Source: Alphaproteobacteria bacterium (GTDB lineage: Bacteria > Pseudomonadota > Alphaproteobacteria > Rhizobiales > Aestuariivirgaceae). From it: a stretch of 7,596 nt of DNA. The DNA is taken from positions 1 to 7,596 of the forward strand of contig JAHEJE010000138.1 of the NCBI GenBank assembly GCA_024639035.1, written 5' to 3'. Positions 1 through 5,105 of the stretch are shown here, piece after piece. Within the stretch, counting starts at the first letter, position 1, and every line of letters starts with the position of its first letter. Made by a program: the position numbers and the translations under genes. The notes under the pieces are model-generated. The model was not told where the DNA came from. It saw only the letters and a program-made list of their open reading frames with translations, and made no database searches.

Positions 1-376
1 AGCCTTCATATCAAAAACCCGTTCAAACGCATGCCAAGCCAGACACTTACAGTTCAGTATGCGTTAAATCAACAACGGGCTTGGCATCTCCTGCCCATCC
101 GGCGCTTTCCCACCCGGGCCAGCAGCGCATCAATATCCCTGCTAAGGCGGATCTATGCTGTTTCTTCCGAATGAGAGCCCCAGCGCACGATTGTCTCGCG
201 ATGGTTCCCGATCCGACCAACCCTGACACCCAGGCGCCAAATCGCCCCGGATCCGAGACAAATCCGTGGCCGATCCGCTTTGCCAGGCGCTCGGACGAAG
301 ATGATCTGCCGACCCCGGACTGCCCGCCATTCGAATGCATTCGATAACAAGCGCACCCAGCAAACCTCCGCACCCC
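1..376. other. Intergenic region without a convincing gene
   Basis: This stretch lies downstream of the minus-strand cobinamide kinase gene. Open frames exist on both strands, but their translations are rich in Arg, Ser, Pro, Gly and Trp, match no family I recognise, and overlap one another, which is typical of chance frames in GC-rich DNA. What can be seen is a perfect 10-bp inverted repeat (31-40 with 78-87) and two overlapping palindromes around 328-343, CATTCGAATG and CGAATGCATTCG. A decayed gene cannot be excluded, because minus-strand frames hand over to each other across 142-363, but nothing identifies one. Confidence 0.5.
31..87. repeat. Perfect 10-bp inverted repeat with 37-nt spacer
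   Basis: ATGCCAAGCC at 31-40 is the exact reverse complement of GGCTTGGCAT at 78-87. On the minus strand, which is the direction of the cobalamin unit, the stem is followed about 14 nt later by GGGTTTTTG (complement of about 15-23). It could therefore help end that transcript, although the 37-nt loop is long for an intrinsic terminator. It could also be a leftover pair of mobile-element ends. The repeat is visible; its function is inferred. Confidence 0.45.
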
Positions 377-895
377 CTACCCCTTCATCGTGATTGGCAA
401 GCCGGCAGCCACGAACACCACCTCATCGCAAACCGCTGCCAGCATCTGGTGGGCCAGGCCGGCTTCGTCGCGAAAGGCTCGGGCAAGGGCGTTCTCGGGC
501 ACGATGCCCATGCCGACCTCGTTCGACACCAGCACCACCGTGCCCGCCAATGTCGGCAGCATATCGGCAAGCCGGCCGACTTCGCCGGCCACGTTCATCG
601 ACTTGCCCATCATGTTGGACAGCCACAACGTCAGGCAGTCCACAAGAACCACCCGGCCCGGTCCGGCCGAGCGCTCCAGTGCCGCCGCCAGGTCGATCGG
701 TGCCTCGATCGTGGACCAGCTCCCGCCGCGGCGCTCCTGATGCAGCCGGATCCGCGCCATCATCTCCAGATCGAACGCCTCGGCGGTGGCAATGTAGGTG
801 CGTTCCCCGCTCACCGCCGCGCAGCGTTCTTCGGCGTAGCCACTCTTGCCCGAGCGGGCACCGCCGAGCACCAGCAAACTGTGACGCGCATCCAT
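377..895 (-). CDS. cobU: Bifunctional adenosylcobinamide kinase / adenosylcobinamide-phosphate guanylyltransferase
   Basis: This cytoplasmic enzyme of late cobalamin (B12) assembly and salvage phosphorylates adenosylcobinamide and then transfers GMP to give adenosyl-GDP-cobinamide, the acceptor for the lower ligand. In alphaproteobacteria the gene is usually called cobP. The 172-aa product has the normal family length. Visible motifs are the P-loop GGARSGKS (residues 11-18), the RIRLHQERR segment (48-56) whose His52 matches the histidine guanylylated in CobU, VDCLTLWLSN (85-94), and VSNEVGMGIVP (123-133). The start at 895 is chosen over an upstream in-frame ATG at 1129 because the protein begins right before the beta-strand leading into the P-loop and is preceded by a strong GAGGAGG ribosome site. 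The upstream DUF1636 gene ends in TGATG, sharing one base with this start, so the two are probably translationally coupled. No further cobalamin gene follows. Confidence 0.95.
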   Translation of the reverse strand: MDARHSLLVLGGARSGKSGYAEERCAAVSGERTYIATAEAFDLEMMARIRLHQERRGGSWSTIEAPIDLAAALERSAGPGRVVLVDCLTLWLSNMMGKSMNVAGEVGRLADMLPTLAGTVVLVSNEVGMGIVPENALARAFRDEAGLAHQMLAAVCDEVVFVAAGLPITMKG

Positions 896-1299
896 CAGCT
901 TTCCTCCTCGAACCGGGCGATATCCGGCGGCATCCTGGCAATGAAATGCCCGCGCATGCCGTCCGGCCACTGCTTGAACGACACCCAGCCGTCGGCGCTC
1001 TCGCCATGCAGGTCGAACCAGGCGACGATCGCCTCGGCCGCTGCCCGCGTCGGCTCGAACCCACCGGCAAGATAACTGAACCGCTCGCCATCGCGGAACC
1101 ACACATTGCAGTGCCTGGTACACGACCACAGGCAGGTCTGCCGGGCGATGCGGATGTCGTCACGCCCGGTTTCATCAAGCAGCGCGCGCACTTCTTCGAT
1201 CAACACCTGGCCGCCGCTTCGCCCATCGGGAGAAAACTTCTCCTGTTCGGAGAACTTGCAGGTCGTGCAAAAAACCAGTGAGCGCATAGAGGAGTCCAT
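895..1299 (-). CDS. DUF1636 family putative metal-binding protein
   Basis: The 134-aa protein resembles the DUF1636 / COG5469 family, described as predicted metal-binding proteins and found with cobalamin genes. Five cysteines are arranged as C11-x2-C14 near the N-terminus and C56-x3-C60-x3-C64 in the middle (TCLWSCTRHCNVW). This suggests an iron-sulfur or metal site in a small ferredoxin/thioredoxin-like fold; the ligand is inferred. No signal peptide is present, so it should be cytoplasmic. It is the first gene of a two-gene unit with the cobinamide kinase, its stop codon overlapping that start. The start at 1299 has only a weak GGGGCG site upstream. Met5 (1287) is the alternative and would give a protein opening MRSLVFCTTC, equally compatible with the family. 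A role in cobalamin or cobalt handling is inferred from the neighbour only. Confidence 0.82.
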   Translation of the reverse strand: MDSSMRSLVFCTTCKFSEQEKFSPDGRSGGQVLIEEVRALLDETGRDDIRIARQTCLWSCTRHCNVWFRDGERFSYLAGGFEPTRAAAEAIVAWFDLHGESADGWVSFKQWPDGMRGHFIARMPPDIARFEEES

Positions 1300-1335
1300 T
1301 CATCGCGCCCCATCAAATGGGATGCATCGGCCAAG

Positions 1336-1364
1336 GGATGGATGCTACAACCGGCTTGTGTCAA
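1336..1364 (-). promoter_or_regulatory. Possible promoter for the DUF1636-cobU unit
   Basis: On the minus strand a perfect TTGACA (1364-1359) lies about 60 bp upstream of the DUF1636 start, within the 93-bp gap between it and the divergent NAD kinase gene. At 17-bp spacing the -10 position reads CCATCC, a poor match, so only the -35 half is convincing. The gap is too short for a full cobalamin riboswitch, and no B12-box-like sequence is visible, so B12 control of this kind is not supported here. Confidence 0.25.
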
Positions 1365-1392
1365 TGATTAAACGCAGCCGCCGGAACCAGAC

Positions 1393-2166
1393 GTGACGAC
1401 ATACGACCCAAAAATCGCCTTCATCGCCAGCGACGCCCCGGAAGCCCGTGCGGCCCACGCCGAACTGGTCGCCCGTTACGGCGAGGTTGCAGCCCATGAC
1501 GCCGACATCACCGTCGCCCTCGGCGGCGACGGCCTGATGCTGCAGGCCATGCACGCCTCGCTCGACAACGGCACCACGATATACGGCATGAACCGTGGCT
1601 CGATCGGCTTCTTGATGAACGATTATGCCGCCGATGATCTGCCACAGCGCATCGCCGAAGCCGAACGCACCACCATCCACCCCTTGCGCATGCGCGCCGG
1701 CGACATCAAGGGCAAGACCCGCGAGGCCCTGGCCTTCAACGAGGTATCGATGCTGCGCGAGCGCCACCAGGCGGCAAAGCTGCGCATTTCCGTCGACAAT
1801 AAAGTCCGCCTCAGCGAACTGATCTGCGACGGCATCATTGTCGCGACCCCGGCCGGCAGCACCGCCTACAACCTGTCTGCCCACGGCCCGATCCTGCCGA
1901 TCGACTCACCGCTGCTGGCCCTCACGCCGATCAGCGCTTTTCGCCCGCGACGCTGGCGCGGCGCCATCCTGCCCCATGAGGCGCGCGTCAAGATCGCCGT
2001 GCTTGAAGCTGAAAAACGCCCGGTTTCCGCCGTTGCCGATCATTTCGAAATTCGCGACGTCGCGGCGGTGGAGATCATCGAAGACCAGACCACATCGGTG
2101 AACCTGATGTTCGATCGCGGCCATTCTCTTGCCGAACGGGTTCTCAACGAACAGTTTCGCCTCTGA
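1393..2166 (+). CDS. nadK: NAD kinase
   Basis: ATP-dependent NAD kinase (NadK/PpnK) makes NADP from NAD in the cytoplasm, supplying reducing power for biosynthesis. The 257-aa product matches the short alphaproteobacterial form. Diagnostic motifs are the phosphate-binding GGDG (44-47) in VALGGDGLMLQ, GMNRGSIGFLMN (65-76), the FNE motif (115-117) in AFNEVSML, and the glycine-rich DGIIVATPAGSTAYNLSAHG (146-165) that forms the NAD site. The C-terminal beta region (about 170-257) is complete. The start is GTG at 1393: the reading begins just before the first beta-strand (KIAFIAS), and only a weak GGAAC site precedes it. It is divergent from the cobalamin unit and appears monocistronic, with the next gene 226 bp downstream. 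Confidence 0.95.
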   Translation: MTTYDPKIAFIASDAPEARAAHAELVARYGEVAAHDADITVALGGDGLMLQAMHASLDNGTTIYGMNRGSIGFLMNDYAADDLPQRIAEAERTTIHPLRMRAGDIKGKTREALAFNEVSMLRERHQAAKLRISVDNKVRLSELICDGIIVATPAGSTAYNLSAHGPILPIDSPLLALTPISAFRPRRWRGAILPHEARVKIAVLEAEKRPVSAVADHFEIRDVAAVEIIEDQTTSVNLMFDRGHSLAERVLNEQFRL

Positions 2167-2223
2167 CTTTTCCAGAAAAAGAAGTTTTTTGCGCAAAATG
2201 TTTCCCTGTTTAGGGACCATTAA

Positions 2224-2265
2224 GCAGCTCACGCTAGTTTACCGGTCAGTGAGTTGCGTAACCGG
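2224..2265 (+). other. Two mutually exclusive hairpins downstream of nadK
   Basis: GCAGCTCAC (2224-2232) pairs with GTGAGTTGC (2249-2257) as a 9-bp stem containing one G-U pair around a 16-nt loop. The loop's CCGGT (2242-2246) could instead pair with ACCGG (2261-2265), which would break the first stem. A third, terminator-like stem follows at 2295. The pairing is visible. An RNA switch, a small RNA or nadK transcript-end processing are only possibilities. Confidence 0.3.
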
Positions 2266-2294
2266 CCATGTGCGGTCGGCTTGAGAGTATTAAG

Positions 2295-2333
2295 CGCCGG
2301 GGATCCTTGTGATCTCCGGCGTTGTTGGTTTGC
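2295..2333 (+). terminator. Terminator-like hairpin between nadK and the crotonase gene
   Basis: CGCCGGGGATC (2295-2305) and GATCTCCGGCG (2311-2321) form an 11-bp stem with a single G-U pair and a 5-nt CTTGT loop. The stem is followed by the T-rich but interrupted TTGTTGGTTT. It lies about 130 bp beyond the nadK stop and about 70 bp before the crotonase start, so it may end the nadK transcript or act in the crotonase leader. A 10-bp palindrome, GCGCATGCGC, follows at 2332-2341. Confidence 0.5.
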
Positions 2334-2392
2334 GCATGCGCCTGTACACTCATCCTGTATCCGCCGAACCACGGCAAGAGGCACCTGAAACC

Positions 2393-3187
2393 ATGTCCGT
2401 GCGCATTGAAAAATCGGGCCCTGTCTGGACCGTCATCCACGCCCGTCCCCAAGCCCGCAACGCCATGGATCCCGACAGCGCTCGCGCATTGTATGACGCC
2501 TTTGTCGCCTTCGACCGCGACCCGCAGGCCCACGTCGCCGTATTCTGGGGTGAAGGCGGCGCGTTTTGTGCCGGCTGGGATCTGAAACACGCTTCAGCTC
2601 TGCAGTCCGACGACCCGCTGGCCGAACTCACCTTCGCCGCGGCCCCGGATCACAGCCTCGCCCCGATGGGCCCAAGCCGGCTCGAACTTTCCAAACCGGT
2701 CATTGCCGCCGTCTCCGGCCCGGCCGTTGCCGGCGGCATGGAACTCGCCCTGTGGTGCGATATCCGGGTGATGGAGCAATCGGCCTATATGGGCGTCTAC
2801 TGCCGCCGCTGGGGCATTCCGCTGATCGACGGCGGCACCGTGCGCCTGCCGCGTCTTGTCGGCCAGGGCCGCGCCCTCGACCTCATTCTCACTGGCCGCC
2901 GGGTCAATGCCGAGGAATGCCTGCGCATCGGCCTGTGCGAATACGTCGTCGCCGACGGCGATGCCCGCCAGGAGGCCGAGCGCCTCGCCCAGGACATTGC
3001 CCGCTTTCCGCAGGACTGCCTGCGTGCCGACCGCCGCTCTGCCATGCGCCAGCACGGCCTGCCATTGCGCGCGGCACTTGAACAGGAATGGCGCTCCGGC
3101 CGCCCCATCCTCGCCGCCGAAGGCCTCGCCGGCGCCACCCGTTTTGCCACCGGCAAGGGCCGCAAGGGCGATTTCGACGACATTTAG
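2393..3187 (+). CDS. Crotonase / enoyl-CoA hydratase family protein
   Basis: This is a cytoplasmic 264-aa crotonase-fold protein acting on an acyl-CoA thioester; the exact substrate is unknown. The oxyanion-hole regions are present as AFCAGWDLK (57-65) and PAVAGGMELAL (110-120). Compared with rat enoyl-CoA hydratase, Glu117 in GGMELAL corresponds to catalytic Glu144, but the second catalytic residue, Glu164, is replaced by Cys137 in MGVYCRRWGIPLIDGG (133-148). This CRRWG...DGGT pattern belongs to a separate crotonase subgroup usually annotated only as enoyl-CoA hydratase family, and Asp146 may take a catalytic role. The frame is open from 2309, but the start at 2393 fits the family and has AAGAGG at 2376-2381. 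The gene stands alone and converges on the HAD gene, with 15 bp between their ends. Fatty acid or aromatic acid breakdown is plausible, but no partner genes are nearby. Confidence 0.88.
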   Translation: MSVRIEKSGPVWTVIHARPQARNAMDPDSARALYDAFVAFDRDPQAHVAVFWGEGGAFCAGWDLKHASALQSDDPLAELTFAAAPDHSLAPMGPSRLELSKPVIAAVSGPAVAGGMELALWCDIRVMEQSAYMGVYCRRWGIPLIDGGTVRLPRLVGQGRALDLILTGRRVNAEECLRIGLCEYVVADGDARQEAERLAQDIARFPQDCLRADRRSAMRQHGLPLRAALEQEWRSGRPILAAEGLAGATRFATGKGRKGDFDDI

Positions 3188-3202
3188 CACCAGCCATACA
3201 TT

Positions 3203-3823
3203 CTATTTCAACCCGAACCTGAGCCCCACTGCCTCAGCCACGCACTGTGGTGTCGTTACATGCACAGCCTGCATCCCGGTCCGGATTGCGCCGTCAATAT
3301 TCTCAACGACATCGTCGAAGAACAGCACGTTCGCCGGCGTAACGCCCATCTCGGCCGCCACATGGCGGAAAGCCGCCACGTCCGGCTTGCGCAGCCCAAT
3401 GTCCGGCGACACGAAAACCTGGTTGAAATGGCTGAGAACATCGTCGAAACGCCCCGGCCAATAGGCGATATGCGCCCGGTTGGTGTTCGAAAACGCAAAA
3501 AGCGGCAATCTGCTTGCCAACTCGGCCAGAAGCGCTGAAATCCCCGGCATCTCGCCTGCAAACAAGGCATTCCAGCCCTCAAGCCATTGCTCGTCCGTCA
3601 TATCGACACCCAGCGACCGGCGCAAACTGTCGAAATAATCAGCAGCTTCGATGCGCCCCACCTCATGGGCGCGATAGGCTGCATCTTCGCTGAACCTTTG
3701 GCGCAATATCTCCGGATCGCTGTCGGAATGATGGGCCCATACCGCAAGTGTCCGGTCGAACTCGATATTCATCACCACCCGGCCAAGGTCAAACAGCAAG
3801 GCATCTACCCGTTGCGTCGTCAT
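3203..3823 (-). CDS. HAD family hydrolase (subfamily IA type)
   Basis: The 206-aa soluble protein has the four haloacid-dehalogenase superfamily motifs. Motif I is FDLGRVV with nucleophile Asp12, motif II is AFSNTN with Ser112, motif III has Lys146 in GLRKPD, and motif IV is FFDDVVEN with Asp170/Asp171. A helical cap occupies about residues 20-95. Position +2 after the nucleophile is Gly14 rather than Asp, as in the YihX-like sugar-phosphate phosphatases and the related epoxide-hydrolase N-terminal group. Phosphatase activity on a small phosphorylated metabolite is therefore likely but the substrate is open. The start at 3823 is preceded by GAGGT about 6 nt upstream. It is convergent with the crotonase gene and shares the 116-bp upstream gap with the divergent secreted-protein gene. 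Confidence 0.9.
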   Translation of the reverse strand: MTTQRVDALLFDLGRVVMNIEFDRTLAVWAHHSDSDPEILRQRFSEDAAYRAHEVGRIEAADYFDSLRRSLGVDMTDEQWLEGWNALFAGEMPGISALLAELASRLPLFAFSNTNRAHIAYWPGRFDDVLSHFNQVFVSPDIGLRKPDVAAFRHVAAEMGVTPANVLFFDDVVENIDGAIRTGMQAVHVTTPQCVAEAVGLRFGLK

Positions 3824-3909
3824 CGGTGACCTCGTTTGCGCCGATTTGGCTGCGCCGGTTTGATCACGATGCGGGCGCCTGCCTTGAACCGGACCCGGCC
3901 AGCCAATAA

Positions 3910-3926
3910 ATGTGTGTAATACACAT
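3910..3926 (+). promoter_or_regulatory. Inverted repeat upstream of the first secreted-protein gene
   Basis: ATGTGT (3910-3915) and ACACAT (3921-3926) are a perfect inverted repeat around a 5-nt centre, and a nested TGTGT-AAT-ACACA version is centred at 3919. It lies directly before the AGAGG ribosome site (3928-3932) and contains TGTAAT, close to a -10 box, although no well-spaced -35 is seen. An operator for a dimeric regulator is possible; the symmetry is visible and the role is inferred. Confidence 0.35.
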
Positions 3927-3939
3927 CAGAGGCTCAAAA

Positions 3940-4236
3940 ATGAAACAAAGACCGCTTTTCGCCACCCTCGCCACTGCTGCCATTGCCGCAACAGCCTTAG
4001 CGATCTCCGCACTTCCCGCCGCTGCCGGCACCTTCAACGACCGTGGCCTGACCCTGGTCTGGGTCACCATCAAGGCCCACCCCGGCGAGGACGTGTGGCA
4101 GGCCTGCCGGCGCGTCTATCAGCGCGATGTCTACGTTGTGCAGCGCAGCCGCGGTGACAATGTTCGCTGCAAGGTCGAACACCACCGCCTTTATGACTAT
4201 GGCGAGCGCCGGCAGAACTTCAATATCGGCCGTTGA
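3940..4236 (+). CDS. Small exported protein of unknown function, paralogue 1
   Basis: I do not recognise the family. The 98-aa product begins with an export signal: basic MKQR, an Ala/Leu/Ile-rich core (about 6-25), and an Ala-X-Ala site near 27-29, giving a mature protein of about 69 aa starting GTFNDRG. The mature part has WVTI (41-44), ACRRVYQRDVY (55-65), VRCKVEHHRLYDY (75-87) and QNFN (92-95). Cys56 and Cys77 are the only cysteines and could form a disulfide in the periplasm. An upstream in-frame ATG at 3910 exists, but 3940 is preferred because it has AGAGG 7 nt upstream and starts exactly at the signal peptide. The next gene encodes a clear paralogue after a 120-bp gap. Confidence 0.85.
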   Translation: MKQRPLFATLATAAIAATALAISALPAAAGTFNDRGLTLVWVTIKAHPGEDVWQACRRVYQRDVYVVQRSRGDNVRCKVEHHRLYDYGERRQNFNIGR

Positions 4237-4356
4237 ACCGCCCCTTGGTTCCGCCAGGTGATACAATGCACATCGCGCAGGCGGCGGTCCGGCTAAGGTC
4301 ATTTCAGCATACATCATCAATCCAGCCCGCCAACAGGCTGCAAGGAGAAAAGACCA
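4237..4356 (+). promoter_or_regulatory. Spacer between the paired secreted-protein genes, with strong ribosome site
   Basis: No terminator with a T-run is visible after the first paralogue, so read-through into the second is possible. A strong AAGGAG (about 4344-4349) precedes the ATG at 4357 and fixes that start. No convincing promoter is seen in the gap. Confidence 0.4.
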
Positions 4357-4641
4357 ATGACCGCAAGACCCTTACTGACCGCCGCCATCGCCGCTTCAAT
4401 CACCGCCGCGGCGTTTTCAGCCGCAACGACCACGGCCAATGCCGGCTCGCTCAACGACAACGCAGTGACCGCCATTTGGGTTTCGATCGATTCCTACCCC
4501 GATGAAGGTCTGTGGGAAGCCTGCCGCCGCGTCTACCAGCATGACGTCTACCAGGTTCGCCATGGCCAGCACGGCCAGGTCCGCTGCAAGATCGATCATT
4601 CCCGCATCTACGACTATAGCCGTAGCCAGAACTTCAACTAG
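4357..4641 (+). CDS. Small exported protein of unknown function, paralogue 2
   Basis: The 94-aa product is a tandem duplicate of the preceding gene. Its signal peptide (MTARPLL, an Ala-rich core, ANA-G at 27-30) has the same length, and the mature part starts GSLNDN. By hand alignment about 34 of 65 mature positions are identical, including NDxxxxT, WVxI, ACRRVYQxDVY, VRCKxxH, RxYDY and QNFN. Cys56 and Cys77 fall at identical residue numbers in both proteins. The differences lie mostly in the 66-74 loop, which is Gly/His/Gln-rich here (RHGQHGQ) and Arg/Ser-rich in the first copy. Export and a disulfide are inferred; the function is unknown. A hairpin terminator follows at 4715. Confidence 0.87.
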   Translation: MTARPLLTAAIAASITAAAFSAATTTANAGSLNDNAVTAIWVSIDSYPDEGLWEACRRVYQHDVYQVRHGQHGQVRCKIDHSRIYDYSRSQNFN

Positions 4642-4714
4642 CGTAAGGCCCCGATTCGAGGCCCGCACCGCACCTCTCGCGGAGTGCCGAATTACCCTGC
4701 GTTCTACCGTACTG

Positions 4715-4752
4715 GCGTGCCGCTGGCTTCCCCCTGCCTCCGGCACGCTTTT
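4715..4752 (+). terminator. Intrinsic terminator-like hairpin after the secreted-protein pair
   Basis: GCGTGCCG (4715-4722) pairs perfectly with CGGCACGC (4741-4748), with an extra GG/CC pairing possible inside the 18-nt loop, and TTTT follows at 4749-4752. It lies about 75 bp beyond the stop of the second paralogue. The T-run is also the left half of a 12-bp palindrome, TTTTCGCGAAAA (4749-4760), so the element may be a dispersed palindromic repeat rather than, or as well as, a terminator. Confidence 0.6.
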
Positions 4753-4760
4753 CGCGAAAA

Positions 4761-5105
4761 ACCAGCGAAAATACAACACCCCAAACACCAGAATAATGCG
4801 GCACATGCATCAACTTTGCGCCTCTAAAGCCCTGTTTAGATTTGAGAAGTTGGTTGTCATATTGGGTATCATCCGTGCGGCACCCGCAACTCATAAAACC
4901 GATCCCGCGCGTACCTAAATTGAGCACAAGGACTCGACTTGCGGGTTGTTGTGGTCAATAATCGCAGCGTCATTTAGGGGAAGTTGCAACGATCGGTTTC
5001 TCGGGTGCCAAACAAGATTGGGCACCATGGGATCCGATCACGCATCAAATAGACAACAGCGGAACGGCGTGCGCCGGGCTGCCGAAATATCAGGGGAGAG
5101 TCGCC
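4761..5105 (+). other. Long non-coding leader before the phosphate-transporter gene
   Basis: About 345 bp carries no credible gene. Frames crossing it lack ribosome sites and family resemblance. It contains an imperfect Pho-box-like pair, TTGTCAT (4854-4860) and GTATCAT (4866-4872), a long imperfect hairpin (4991-5039), and the GGGGAG ribosome site (5093-5098) for the gene at 5106. A promoter must lie here, but no well-spaced -35/-10 pair stands out. Confidence 0.45.
4991..5039 (+). promoter_or_regulatory. Extended imperfect hairpin in the transporter leader
   Basis: The segment is symmetric around an 11-nt loop (5010-5020). GATCGG (4991-4996) pairs with CCGATC (5034-5039), four further pairs including wobbles form between 4998-5001 and 5029-5032, and GGTGCC (5004-5009) pairs with GGCACC (5021-5026). 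Only three symmetric mismatches interrupt 16 pairs, and the spacing is preserved throughout. It ends 66 nt before the start codon. It has no T-run after it, so a terminator is unlikely. A structured 5' leader or a protein-binding site is inferred. Confidence 0.4.

Noticed and set aside
47..373. Overlapping open frames on both strands of the left end (73 to 108 codons)
   Set aside because: No ribosome sites, no recognisable motifs, low-complexity Arg/Ser/Gly/Pro translations and mutual overlap point to chance frames.
335..1281. Long plus-strand frames opposite the cobalamin genes (246 and 295 codons)
   Set aside because: They are antisense shadows of two well-supported minus-strand genes with clear motifs and ribosome sites; their translations are rich in Arg, Pro and His and resemble no family.
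2309..2392. Upstream extension of the crotonase gene to GTG at 2309
   Set aside because: The added 28 residues match nothing in the family, and that start codon lies inside the terminator-like stem; ATG at 2393 has a ribosome site.
4502..4918. 138-codon plus-strand frame running out of the second paralogue into the gap
   Set aside because: Its first third is the second paralogue in another frame, and the remainder has no family resemblance or start signal.
4417..4927. Minus-strand frames of 129 and 97 codons across the secreted paralogue and its downstream gap
   Set aside because: They run antisense to a supported gene and through a palindromic terminator-like element, with no ribosome site.
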